Origin: Helicobacteraceae bacterium
GTDB taxonomy: Bacteria; Campylobacterota; Campylobacteria; Campylobacterales; SZUA-545
Reading direction: 5' to 3'
Assembly (NCBI GenBank): GCA_031276985.1
Contig: JAISMA010000234.1
Coordinates: 1 to 13,292, forward strand
Length of the DNA: 13,292 nt
The first letter of the stretch is position 1; each line of letters starts with the position of its first letter. Under the pieces are notes generated by a model that saw only the letters and a program-made list of their open reading frames with translations, made no database searches and was not told where the DNA came from. Shown in pieces: positions 7,636 to 13,292 of the stretch. Both the position numbers and the translations under genes were made by a program.

Positions 7636-8889
7636 ATGAAAATCTGTTTGATTGGGCTTGGATACGTTGGATTGCCGCTTGCGGCGGAGTTTGGCAAACG
7701 CTATGAAACGATCGGTTTTGATATTAACCAAAAGCGAATCGACGAGTTAAAAAGCGGCTTCGATCGCACGCTGGAACTAACTAGCGAACAGCTAAAAGCG
7801 GCTAATAAGCTAAGTTTCAGCGCGGACGTCGAGGCGATAAAATCCGCGAGCGTATATATCGTTACCGTTCCCACGCCGATCGATAGCCACAAAAACCCCG
7901 ATTTAACGCCGCTAATCAAGGCGAGCGAAACGGTTGGCAGAGCGTTAAGCAAGGGCGACATAGTCGTTTATGAATCGACGGTTTATCCGGGCTGCACCGA
8001 AGAGGAATGCGTTCCGATTTTGGAGAAATTCAGCGGATTAAGGTTTAATCAAGATTTCTACTGCGGCTATTCGCCGGAGCGTATTAACCCCGGCGACAAA
8101 GAGCATACGGTCTCCAAAATCCGCAAAATCACCAGCGGCAGTACGCCCGAAATCGCCGATAAAATCGACGATCTTTACAAAAGCGTTATCGTCGCGGGAA
8201 CGTTCAAAGCCTCGTCGATCAAGGTCGCGGAAGCGGCTAAGGTAATCGAAAACAGCCAGCGCGACATAAATATCGCCTTCATAAACGAATTGGCGCTAAT
8301 TTTCGGACGGCTTGGAATCGACACGACCGAAGTGTTGGAAGCGGCGGGAACCAAGTGGAATTTTCTGCCGTTTCGCCCCGGACTTGTAGGCGGGCATTGC
8401 ATAGGAGTCGATCCGTATTATTTAACGTATAAAGCCGAATCCGTCGGTTATCATCCGCAGGTAATTTTATCCGGTCGACGCATTAACGACGGAATGGGAG
8501 CGTACGTAGCCGCGCAAACGATCAAAGCGCTTATCAAAAAAGGATCGTCGGTTAGAGGCGCTAGGGCTCTGATTTTGGGGATTACTTTTAAGGAAAACTG
8601 CCCCGATATTCGCAACTCCCGCGTAATAGATATTGTGCGCGAATTGGAAGAGTTTGGCGTATCGGTAAGCGCGTTTGATCCATGGGCGGATATAGACGAA
8701 GTTAAGCGCGAATACGGCGATCTTAATATCTCCAAAACCTTGCCAAGCGAAAAGTTTGACGCGCTTGTCGTCGCGGTGGCGCACAAGGAATTTAAGGAGA
8801 TTGATCCACGATCGCTTGTCAAGCCAGACGGCGCGATCTACGACGTGAAAGGACTTTACGATCGCGCGCAAGTCGACGGGCGGTTATAA
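7636..8889 (+). CDS. tviB: UDP-N-acetylhexosamine 6-dehydrogenase, TviB/WbpA type
   Basis: A cytosolic NAD-dependent enzyme that oxidises C6 of UDP-GlcNAc or UDP-GalNAc to the uronic acid, giving a precursor for acidic capsule or O-antigen sugars. The 417-residue length is normal. The Rossmann motif GLGYVGLPLA is at 7-16. YESTVYPGCTEEECVPIL (112-129) and the substrate-binding YSPERINPGDK follow. The catalytic Lys is K202 in AEAAKVIEN, and the catalytic Cys is C255 in GGHCIGVDPYYLT, the form seen in TviB/WbpA. The C-terminal domain carries GITFKENCPDIRNSR. From memory, the match to Salmonella TviB is close along the full length. The ATG has GGAG at good spacing. It opens the plus-strand group and is divergent from the CNNM gene. 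No epimerase such as TviC, and no glycosyltransferase, is in the window, so the final sugar is unknown. Confidence 0.95.
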   Translation: MKICLIGLGYVGLPLAAEFGKRYETIGFDINQKRIDELKSGFDRTLELTSEQLKAANKLSFSADVEAIKSASVYIVTVPTPIDSHKNPDLTPLIKASETVGRALSKGDIVVYESTVYPGCTEEECVPILEKFSGLRFNQDFYCGYSPERINPGDKEHTVSKIRKITSGSTPEIADKIDDLYKSVIVAGTFKASSIKVAEAAKVIENSQRDINIAFINELALIFGRLGIDTTEVLEAAGTKWNFLPFRPGLVGGHCIGVDPYYLTYKAESVGYHPQVILSGRRINDGMGAYVAAQTIKALIKKGSSVRGARALILGITFKENCPDIRNSRVIDIVRELEEFGVSVSAFDPWADIDEVKREYGDLNISKTLPSEKFDALVVAVAHKEFKEIDPRSLVKPDGAIYDVKGLYDRAQVDGRL

Positions 8890-8931
8890 CCATGCCGTCG
8901 ATTAGTCCCGCTATCGATTAAGTTTGGTAGT

Positions 8932-8943
8932 GATAAGATTCGC
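8932..8943 (+). promoter_or_regulatory. Candidate promoter of the phase-variable locus
   Basis: TGATAAGAT, an extended -10 (TG-A-TAAGAT), starts at 8931 and is followed by TCGC. It lies about 50 bases before the ATG at 8989. There is no good -35. A copy of the recurrent motif TTAAGTTTGGT (8918-8928) is immediately upstream. Confidence 0.4.
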
Positions 8944-8988
8944 CCGATAAACCGCGATCGACGCCAAAAGCCAAAAGGATTAAAAAAT

Positions 8989-9720
8989 ATGCGCGATTTG
9001 GAACGCTTTAAGCTAGTTTTCGCTTTTCTCAAACGCACAGAGGTTATTATTCGTCTTGTCGCGTTTATATTTATATTGGCTTACATTATTTCAATGTATT
9101 CCGATCGCTTAATCGGCAGCGAACGCTACTCTAAACGTTTCAACAATAACGAAGTTTGGATGCATCCGTATTATAAGGACGACGTTAATATCGAAACGCT
9201 AATAATCCGTAAAAACCTAGCCCGCAGATTTAAGCATGGCGGATCGCTAAATTTCGTCGTCGATAAAAACGAAAGTCTAACGGATAGAGACGGCGTTATA
9301 ATGCAAATATTCGCCGACGATAAACTAATAGCCGAACAAGCCGAAAACCCGTATTTGTATCAGGGAGCGGCGAAGCCCGTTGCCGTAAAGTTTAAGATTC
9401 CAAGCGGAACGAGCGAGTTAAAAATTACGCTTTTGCGGGGCAAAAACCATTGGAACGACGGGACAAAACTCTTTAACCTCGACGTAAATCGCGCAAATCC
9501 TTTTCCGACTATTCTTTTTTGGCTTTTTGCCATCGCGCTGTTTTATCCTCGCGCTTATTACCATCCAAAAACGTGGCTTGTCGGGTTAAAAACGCTTGCG
9601 GCAAATATTAAAAACGCCTTTATTCCCGTAACGTTTTCTGGGGGGGGGGGGGGGTGGATACCGCCGCGACCATTTCAAGCGGTATCTCGCCAAACCGCTT
9701 CCGCGAATTGGATTTTATAA
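8989..9720 (+). CDS. Membrane protein with periplasmic domain; N-terminal half of a phase-variable acyltransferase fusion (out-of-frame form)
   Basis: As written this gives 243 residues; I do not recognise the family. A basic N-terminus leads to a membrane helix (about 18-37), then a soluble stretch (about 40-170) with alternating hydrophobic residues suggestive of a beta-sandwich, then a second helix (about 173-187) and a basic tail. By the positive-inside rule both ends are cytosolic and the middle is periplasmic. Residues 218-222 are Gly encoded by the G-run at 9640-9654. The last 21 residues (from WIPPRP) are then read out of frame from the acyltransferase gene, to the stop at 9718-9720. 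With 16 G the frame would continue into the acyltransferase (572 residues); with 14 G it would stop at 9755-9757. AAAGGA precedes the ATG at good spacing. Base composition is close to that of neighbouring genes. It could also act alone as a truncated protein. Confidence 0.75.
   Translation: MRDLERFKLVFAFLKRTEVIIRLVAFIFILAYIISMYSDRLIGSERYSKRFNNNEVWMHPYYKDDVNIETLIIRKNLARRFKHGGSLNFVVDKNESLTDRDGVIMQIFADDKLIAEQAENPYLYQGAAKPVAVKFKIPSGTSELKITLLRGKNHWNDGTKLFNLDVNRANPFPTILFWLFAIALFYPRAYYHPKTWLVGLKTLAANIKNAFIPVTFSGGGGGWIPPRPFQAVSRQTASANWIL
9640..9654 (+). repeat. Poly-G tract (15 G), probable phase-variation switch
   Basis: Fifteen consecutive G residues lie inside coding sequence at the junction of the membrane protein and the acyltransferase. 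Long G runs in coding DNA mutate by strand slippage and are classic contingency loci in Campylobacter, Helicobacter and Neisseria. The two reading frames join when the tract length is 1 modulo 3 (13 or 16). This is the only homopolymer of this size in the window. Such runs are also prone to sequencing and consensus errors, so the written length may be one state of a mixture. Confidence 0.9.
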
Positions 9721-10706
9721 GAGGGATATTGGCAATTGCGGTCGTAATGTATCATAATGGGCTTAGCCCAAAGGTTCAGGGAGGGTTTTGCGTTTCTGTA
9801 TTTTTTATTCTCTCTGGATTTGTGATGAGTTATGCTTACGGCAAAAAAATAAAAAATGGCGCAATGGGTATTATGGATTTTGCTTTACTAAGATTGGGAA
9901 GATTATATCCTTTGATTTTTATTGGTTCAATAATGTCCATACTCATTGGTTTCTTATTATGGGTTCGCATGCCCGATCTTAACTCGATATTCTTAAATTT
10001 GTTTTTGTTGCAAGGGATAGGAACTAACTTTGGTTTTATTCCAGCTTTCTGGTCAATTGGGGTTGAGTTTTGGGTTGGTTTAACGCTATTTTACGGCATA
10101 TTAAGATATAAAGCCTATTTTATTAATTTTTTAATTGTTTTAGCGTTGTTATTTTTTGCGTATGGCGGCAAGGACAGTTTGTTTTTTGGAATTGACGTTG
10201 GAGCAATAAATAGTAGGATACGCAGCGGTTTGTTTGGCGTTGGCGCTGGAGTAATAATTTATCAAATATATTTTTATTTCACGCATTACAAACTTGATAA
10301 CCTTACGAAAAAAAGTTTAACATTCATGTTTTATCTGCTTTTCGTTACTATGATTATGTATATATTTGGCTCAAAGAGCATTGCGGTTTTCAAAGTAAAG
10401 GAGATTTACGCGCTAATATTAGCAAGCGCTATGATTTTGCTTGGCGCATTATTAAAAAACCAATGTAAATTGTTTTGCGCGAAATGGCAAAGCTGGCTTG
10501 GCGATATTAGCTATTCGGTATATGTTTATCATTTTCTTGCTATTTGGATAATACGCTCAATGATTGATATGAATAACAATGATATGTTCAATATAGTATG
10601 CGGACATTTAGCGGTTATTGCTATTGTCCTTATCGTTTCGCACTATTCAAGCAAATATATAGAAAAGCCCGCGTATAAATGGTTTAGAGCGAAGATCGGG
10701 CGATAA
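9654..10706 (+). CDS. Acyltransferase-3 family integral membrane O-acyltransferase (C-terminal half of phase-variable fusion)
   Basis: A multi-helix inner-membrane enzyme of the family that moves acetyl or other acyl groups onto surface glycans (OafA/OafB-like). Numbering from the GTG at 9654 (350 residues): RELDFIRG with R23 and the conserved H34 in VVMYHNG, SVFFILSGF (48-56), FWSIGVEFW (132-140), WLGDISYSVYVYHF (281-294) and the closing YIEKPAYKWF (335-344) are all in family order. About ten hydrophobic helices are visible, so the domain is complete. The GTG uses the last G of the poly-G run and has no ribosome binding site other than the run itself. The natural start is therefore probably the upstream ATG at 8989, reached when the tract length allows. 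From about 9720 the DNA is AT-rich and free of CGATCG, unlike both flanks, which suggests acquisition. The acyl group and acceptor are unknown. Confidence 0.88.
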   Translation: MDTAATISSGISPNRFRELDFIRGILAIAVVMYHNGLSPKVQGGFCVSVFFILSGFVMSYAYGKKIKNGAMGIMDFALLRLGRLYPLIFIGSIMSILIGFLLWVRMPDLNSIFLNLFLLQGIGTNFGFIPAFWSIGVEFWVGLTLFYGILRYKAYFINFLIVLALLFFAYGGKDSLFFGIDVGAINSRIRSGLFGVGAGVIIYQIYFYFTHYKLDNLTKKSLTFMFYLLFVTMIMYIFGSKSIAVFKVKEIYALILASAMILLGALLKNQCKLFCAKWQSWLGDISYSVYVYHFLAIWIIRSMIDMNNNDMFNIVCGHLAVIAIVLIVSHYSSKYIEKPAYKWFRAKIGR

Positions 10707-10726
10707 AAACCAAACTAAGCCGCGCT

Positions 10727-10761
10727 TTGCTATGCTTTCAAACTAAATGTTTTAATGTCGC
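10727..10761 (+). promoter_or_regulatory. Weak promoter candidate for cysDN
   Basis: TTGCTA (10727-10732) and TTTAAT (10751-10756) are 18 bases apart; the latter is followed by GTCGC, resembling the other plus-strand -10 regions. The gap from the acyltransferase stop to cysD is 73 bases, so read-through from upstream is also possible. Confidence 0.3.
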
Positions 10762-10779
10762 TCAATATAGGTCAAGATA

Positions 10780-11673
10780 ATGACAAACCTTAAATGGCTT
10801 GAAGCCGAGTCCATACACATAATGCGCGAAGTCGCCGCCGAGTTTGAAAACCCCGTTATGCTCTACAGCATCGGCAAAGACTCCAGCGTTATGCTACATC
10901 TTGCCATGAAGGCTTTTTATCCCGCCAAACCGCCTTTCGCGCTATTGCACGTCGACACAACTTGGAAGTTTAAGGAAATGATCAGTTTTCGAGATCGGCG
11001 CGTTAAAGAGCTTGGGTTAAACCTTATTACGCACATAAACGAAGAGGGAATCAAAGCGGGCATTAACCCGTTTGAGCACGGCAGCGCAAAATACACCGAC
11101 ATTATGAAAACCGAAGGACTTAAGCAAGCGTTAAACAAATACGCATTCGACGCGATCTTCGGCGGCGCGAGACGCGACGAGGAAAAATCGCGCGCCAAAG
11201 AGCGCATTTACAGCTTCCGCGATCGCAATCACCGCTGGGATCCGAAAAATCAACGCCCCGAGCTGTGGAATCTGTTCAATTCGCGCCATGACAGAGGCGA
11301 ATCAATCCGCGTTTTTCCGCTTTCAAATTGGACGGAATTGGATATATGGCTCTATATATATCAAGAAAATATCCCGATCGTGCCGCTTTATTTCGCCAAA
11401 GAACGGCTGTTTGTCGAGCGCGACGGCATGCTAATTTTGATCGACGACGACAGATTGCCCCTGCGCGAGAACGAAAAACCAATCAAAAAAATGGCGCGTT
11501 TCAGAACGCTTGGCTGCTATCCGCTCACGGGCGCGATCGAATCAAGCGCGGACTCGCTGCCCAAAATCATCGAAGAAACGTTGCTTGCCAGAACAAGCGA
11601 GCGGCATGGCAGGGCGATCGACCGCGACTCGATCGGATCTATGGAAAAGAAAAAGTCGGAGGGCTACTTTTGA
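10780..11673 (+). CDS. cysD: Sulfate adenylyltransferase subunit 2 (CysD)
   Basis: The small, catalytic subunit of ATP sulfurylase, which joins sulfate and ATP to give adenosine 5'-phosphosulfate (APS) in the cytosol, driven by GTP hydrolysis in CysN. The 297-residue length is usual. The ATP-binding PP-loop is SIGKDSSV at 30-37. The family block FGGARRDEEKSRAKERIYSF spans 127-146, and RFRTLGCYPLTGAIES plus the basic C-terminal EKKKSEGYF are typical of CysD. An AGG 8 bases before the ATG is a modest ribosome binding site. The stop codon TGA overlaps the cysN start (TTGA). Base composition and CGATCG words return to the local norm here, after the AT-rich acyltransferase. Confidence 0.96.
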   Translation: MTNLKWLEAESIHIMREVAAEFENPVMLYSIGKDSSVMLHLAMKAFYPAKPPFALLHVDTTWKFKEMISFRDRRVKELGLNLITHINEEGIKAGINPFEHGSAKYTDIMKTEGLKQALNKYAFDAIFGGARRDEEKSRAKERIYSFRDRNHRWDPKNQRPELWNLFNSRHDRGESIRVFPLSNWTELDIWLYIYQENIPIVPLYFAKERLFVERDGMLILIDDDRLPLRENEKPIKKMARFRTLGCYPLTGAIESSADSLPKIIEETLLARTSERHGRAIDRDSIGSMEKKKSEGYF

Positions 11674-13070
11674 AAGACGTAACCGCGTACATAAAAATCC
11701 ACGAGCAAAAAGAGCTGTTGCGTTTTATCGCGTGCGGCAGCGTGGACGACGGCAAAAGCACGCTAATCGGGCGGCTGTTAAGCGACAGCAAAACCATTTA
11801 TGAAGATCAGCTTGCGGATATTGAGAGGGAGAGCGAGAAATTCGGCTCCGCTCCTAGCGGCGAGATTGATCTCGCGTTGCTAACGGACGGATTGCAAGCC
11901 GAGCGCGAACAGGGCATTACGATCGACGTGGCGTATCGCTACTTTTCCACCGACAAGCGCAAATTCATCATAGCCGACGCGCCGGGTCATAGCCAATACA
12001 CGCGCAATATGGCGACGGGCGCTTCGACTTCCGATCTGGCGATTATTTTGATTGACGCGCGCAAAGGAGTTTTGGAGCAAACCAAGCGGCATACGTACAT
12101 CGTTCATCTGCTTGGCATTCAGGTTATCGCCGTAGCAATCAATAAAATGGACGCGGTAGGCTTTGACAAGGCGGTTTTCGACGCGATCGCGTCCGACTAC
12201 GACGCGCTTGCGAAACGACTTGGCTTGAACGCCGTTTATTACTTTCCAATCAGCGCGTTAAAAGGCGATAACGTCGTGGAAAAAAGCGCCAATATGGCGT
12301 GGTACAAAGGCGAGCCGCTACTTAGATTTCTTGAGACGACGCCAATCGATCGCGAGCGTTTCGCGTCTTTTCGCTTTTGCGTTCAAACGGTTATTCGCCC
12401 CGATCAAGATTTTCGCGGTTTTGCGGGTAGCGTCGCAAGCGGCGTTATCGCAAGCGGCGATCGCGTGGTCGCGCTGCCTAGCGGCGGCGCAAGCCGCGTA
12501 AAGCGAATCGTTACGAGCGACGGCGATCTAAGCGAGGCGAGCGCGGGCATGGCAATCGCGCTGGTTTTGGAAGACGAGATCGACGTTAGTCGCGGCGATA
12601 TGTTTATCAAAGCAAGCGAGGAACGCCCGCAAATCGCGAGCGCGTTTTTAGCCGACGTCGTATGGTTGAGCGAAGCGCCGCTGGAACTTCGCAAACGCTA
12701 TCTGCTAAAGCTGGGAACGAAAACGTTTGACGCAAGCGTAACAAGCGTGGAAGAGCAGATCGACGTTGAAACGCTTGGCGTAATCTGCTCAAACGAGGTC
12801 GGATTAAACGCGATCGCGTGCGTTAAGATCGCGACGGAGGGCGCGGCGGTTTTCGACGCCTATCGCCAAAACCGATCGACGGGCGCGTTTATTTTAATCG
12901 ATCGTCTAAACAACGCCACGCTTGCCGCGGGCATGATCAAATCCGCGATCTCGCCCGCAATTGCGCGCGCCAAAGAGACGCAAACTTTTAGCGCCTTCGA
13001 GTTAGAGCTTAACGCGCTAATCCGCAAACATTTTCCGCATTGGAACGCGCAAGATATTAGCGCGCTTTAA
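11670..13070 (+). CDS. cysN: Sulfate adenylyltransferase subunit 1, GTPase (CysN)
   Basis: The GTPase subunit of ATP sulfurylase, partner of CysD, 466 residues. The frame is open much further upstream (an ATG at 11328), but that part only overlaps cysD. The TTG at 11670 is preferred because GGAGGG lies 6 bases before it, it overlaps the cysD stop, and the protein then starts just before the G domain. GTPase motifs: GSVDDGKST (23-31), EREQGITID (78-86), DAPGH (103-107), NKMD (158-161) and a following ISALKGDNV. An EF-Tu-like beta-barrel region follows. The protein ends after AQDISAL, without an APS kinase (CysC) domain, so it is not a CysNC/NodQ fusion, and no cysC lies nearby. Product APS may serve cysteine synthesis or, via a kinase elsewhere, sulfation. 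Confidence 0.96.
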   Translation: MKDVTAYIKIHEQKELLRFIACGSVDDGKSTLIGRLLSDSKTIYEDQLADIERESEKFGSAPSGEIDLALLTDGLQAEREQGITIDVAYRYFSTDKRKFIIADAPGHSQYTRNMATGASTSDLAIILIDARKGVLEQTKRHTYIVHLLGIQVIAVAINKMDAVGFDKAVFDAIASDYDALAKRLGLNAVYYFPISALKGDNVVEKSANMAWYKGEPLLRFLETTPIDRERFASFRFCVQTVIRPDQDFRGFAGSVASGVIASGDRVVALPSGGASRVKRIVTSDGDLSEASAGMAIALVLEDEIDVSRGDMFIKASEERPQIASAFLADVVWLSEAPLELRKRYLLKLGTKTFDASVTSVEEQIDVETLGVICSNEVGLNAIACVKIATEGAAVFDAYRQNRSTGAFILIDRLNNATLAAGMIKSAISPAIARAKETQTFSAFELELNALIRKHFPHWNAQDISAL

Positions 13071-13071
13071 G

Positions 13072-13092
13072 CGCCGCTACGCTATTGCGGCG
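13072..13092. terminator. Possible shared terminator between convergent genes
   Basis: CGCCGC and GCGGCG (6-base perfect arms, 9-base loop) lie immediately after the cysN stop and before the end of the converging TPR gene. No T-run follows on either strand, so its strength is doubtful. The same arm sequence forms the hairpin at 5834-5858. Confidence 0.35.
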
Positions 13093-13103
13093 GAGCTTTG
13101 CGG

Positions 13104-13292
13104 TTAATCGCTTAAAAGTTTGTTTTCCTCCAAATAATTAACTTGTCCGCAATCGCCGAGTTCGCATGCTTTCCTAGCGTCTCTTGTGGCGCTTTTCATA
13201 TCGCCCAATTTTCTGTAAGCAAACGCGCGATTATAATAAGCGTATGTTTTTCTTGGATTGAGTCTAATTACCTGATCGAAATCGGCGATTGC
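13104..13292 (-). CDS. TPR-repeat protein, C-terminal part (cut by window edge)
   Basis: Sixty-two codons and a TAA stop are visible; the gene runs off the right edge, so its start and length are unknown. The visible part opens inside a TPR unit (AIADFDQVIRLNPRKTYAYY, then NRAFAYRKLGDMKSA) and ends in a Cys-containing cap, ARKACELGDCGQVNYL, with the tail EENKLLSD. This type of ending after several TPR units is, from memory, common in TPR proteins of Campylobacterota. The reading frame is open from the edge to the stop with protein-like composition. The role is unknown; TPR arrays mediate protein contacts. It converges with cysN, 33 bases away. Confidence 0.75.
   Translation of the reverse strand, partial: AIADFDQVIRLNPRKTYAYYNRAFAYRKLGDMKSATRDARKACELGDCGQVNYLEENKLLSD

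Noticed and set aside
7428..7697. Minus-strand open frame of 89 codons across the CNNM/tviB gap
   Set aside because: It overlaps the tviB start, has basic low-complexity composition, and shows no domain or ribosome binding site.
8942..8950. GCCCGATAA as a sigma-28 (flagellar) -10
   Set aside because: No TAAA about 15 bases upstream; the extended -10 at 8931-8939 is a simpler promoter.
9654..9720. Acyltransferase as an independent gene starting at GTG 9654
   Set aside because: Not excluded, but the GTG uses the last base of the G run and lacks a ribosome binding site; a slippage-controlled fusion explains the arrangement better.
11328..11669. N-terminal extension of CysN as real coding sequence
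   Set aside because: It lies wholly within cysD in another frame, and has no CysN-like sequence; the G domain starts right after the TTG at 11670.
1..13292. CRISPR arrays, insertion sequences, rRNA
   Set aside because: No regularly spaced repeats, transposase-like proteins, terminal inverted repeats or rRNA-like sequence were found on either strand.

Overview
The window reads as chromosomal DNA from a Gram-negative bacterium with roughly 50% G+C. A tripartite RND pump with two lipoproteins implies an outer membrane. The 15-G homopolymer inside a surface-modification gene, and the short TPR proteins, recall Campylobacterota (Helicobacter/Campylobacter relatives); this assignment is inference, not proof. 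The hexamer CGATCG is scattered through most of the DNA at far above chance.

Left part (10-5596, minus strand): a complete RND multidrug efflux operon, adaptor - pump - outer-membrane channel, tightly packed (0-base gap, then an 8-base overlap). A perfect palindrome (GTGTAAC-N4-GTTACAC) lies just ahead of the first gene and is a likely repressor site. No repressor gene is in the window.

Middle (5861-7406): a small TPR protein (minus), a tRNA-Leu(CAG) (plus) and a CNNM/CBS membrane protein (minus) that lacks the usual C-terminal CorC_HlyC domain.

Right part (7636-13070, plus strand): a surface-glycan-like group. It has a TviB-type UDP-N-acetylhexosamine 6-dehydrogenase, a two-helix membrane protein with a periplasmic domain, an acyltransferase-3 O-acyltransferase, and CysD/CysN sulfate adenylyltransferase. 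The membrane protein and the acyltransferase meet at a run of 15 G. As written they are out of frame; 16 or 13 G would make one 571-572 residue protein. This looks like a phase-variable switch. The acyltransferase is AT-rich (about 31% G+C in sampled lines against about 49% nearby) and has no CGATCG, so it looks acquired. The dehydrogenase makes an acidic amino sugar nucleotide, the acyltransferase could decorate a glycan, and CysDN makes APS, which can feed either sulfation or cysteine synthesis; the joint role is inference.

The right edge holds the C-terminal 62 codons of another TPR protein on the minus strand, converging on cysN.
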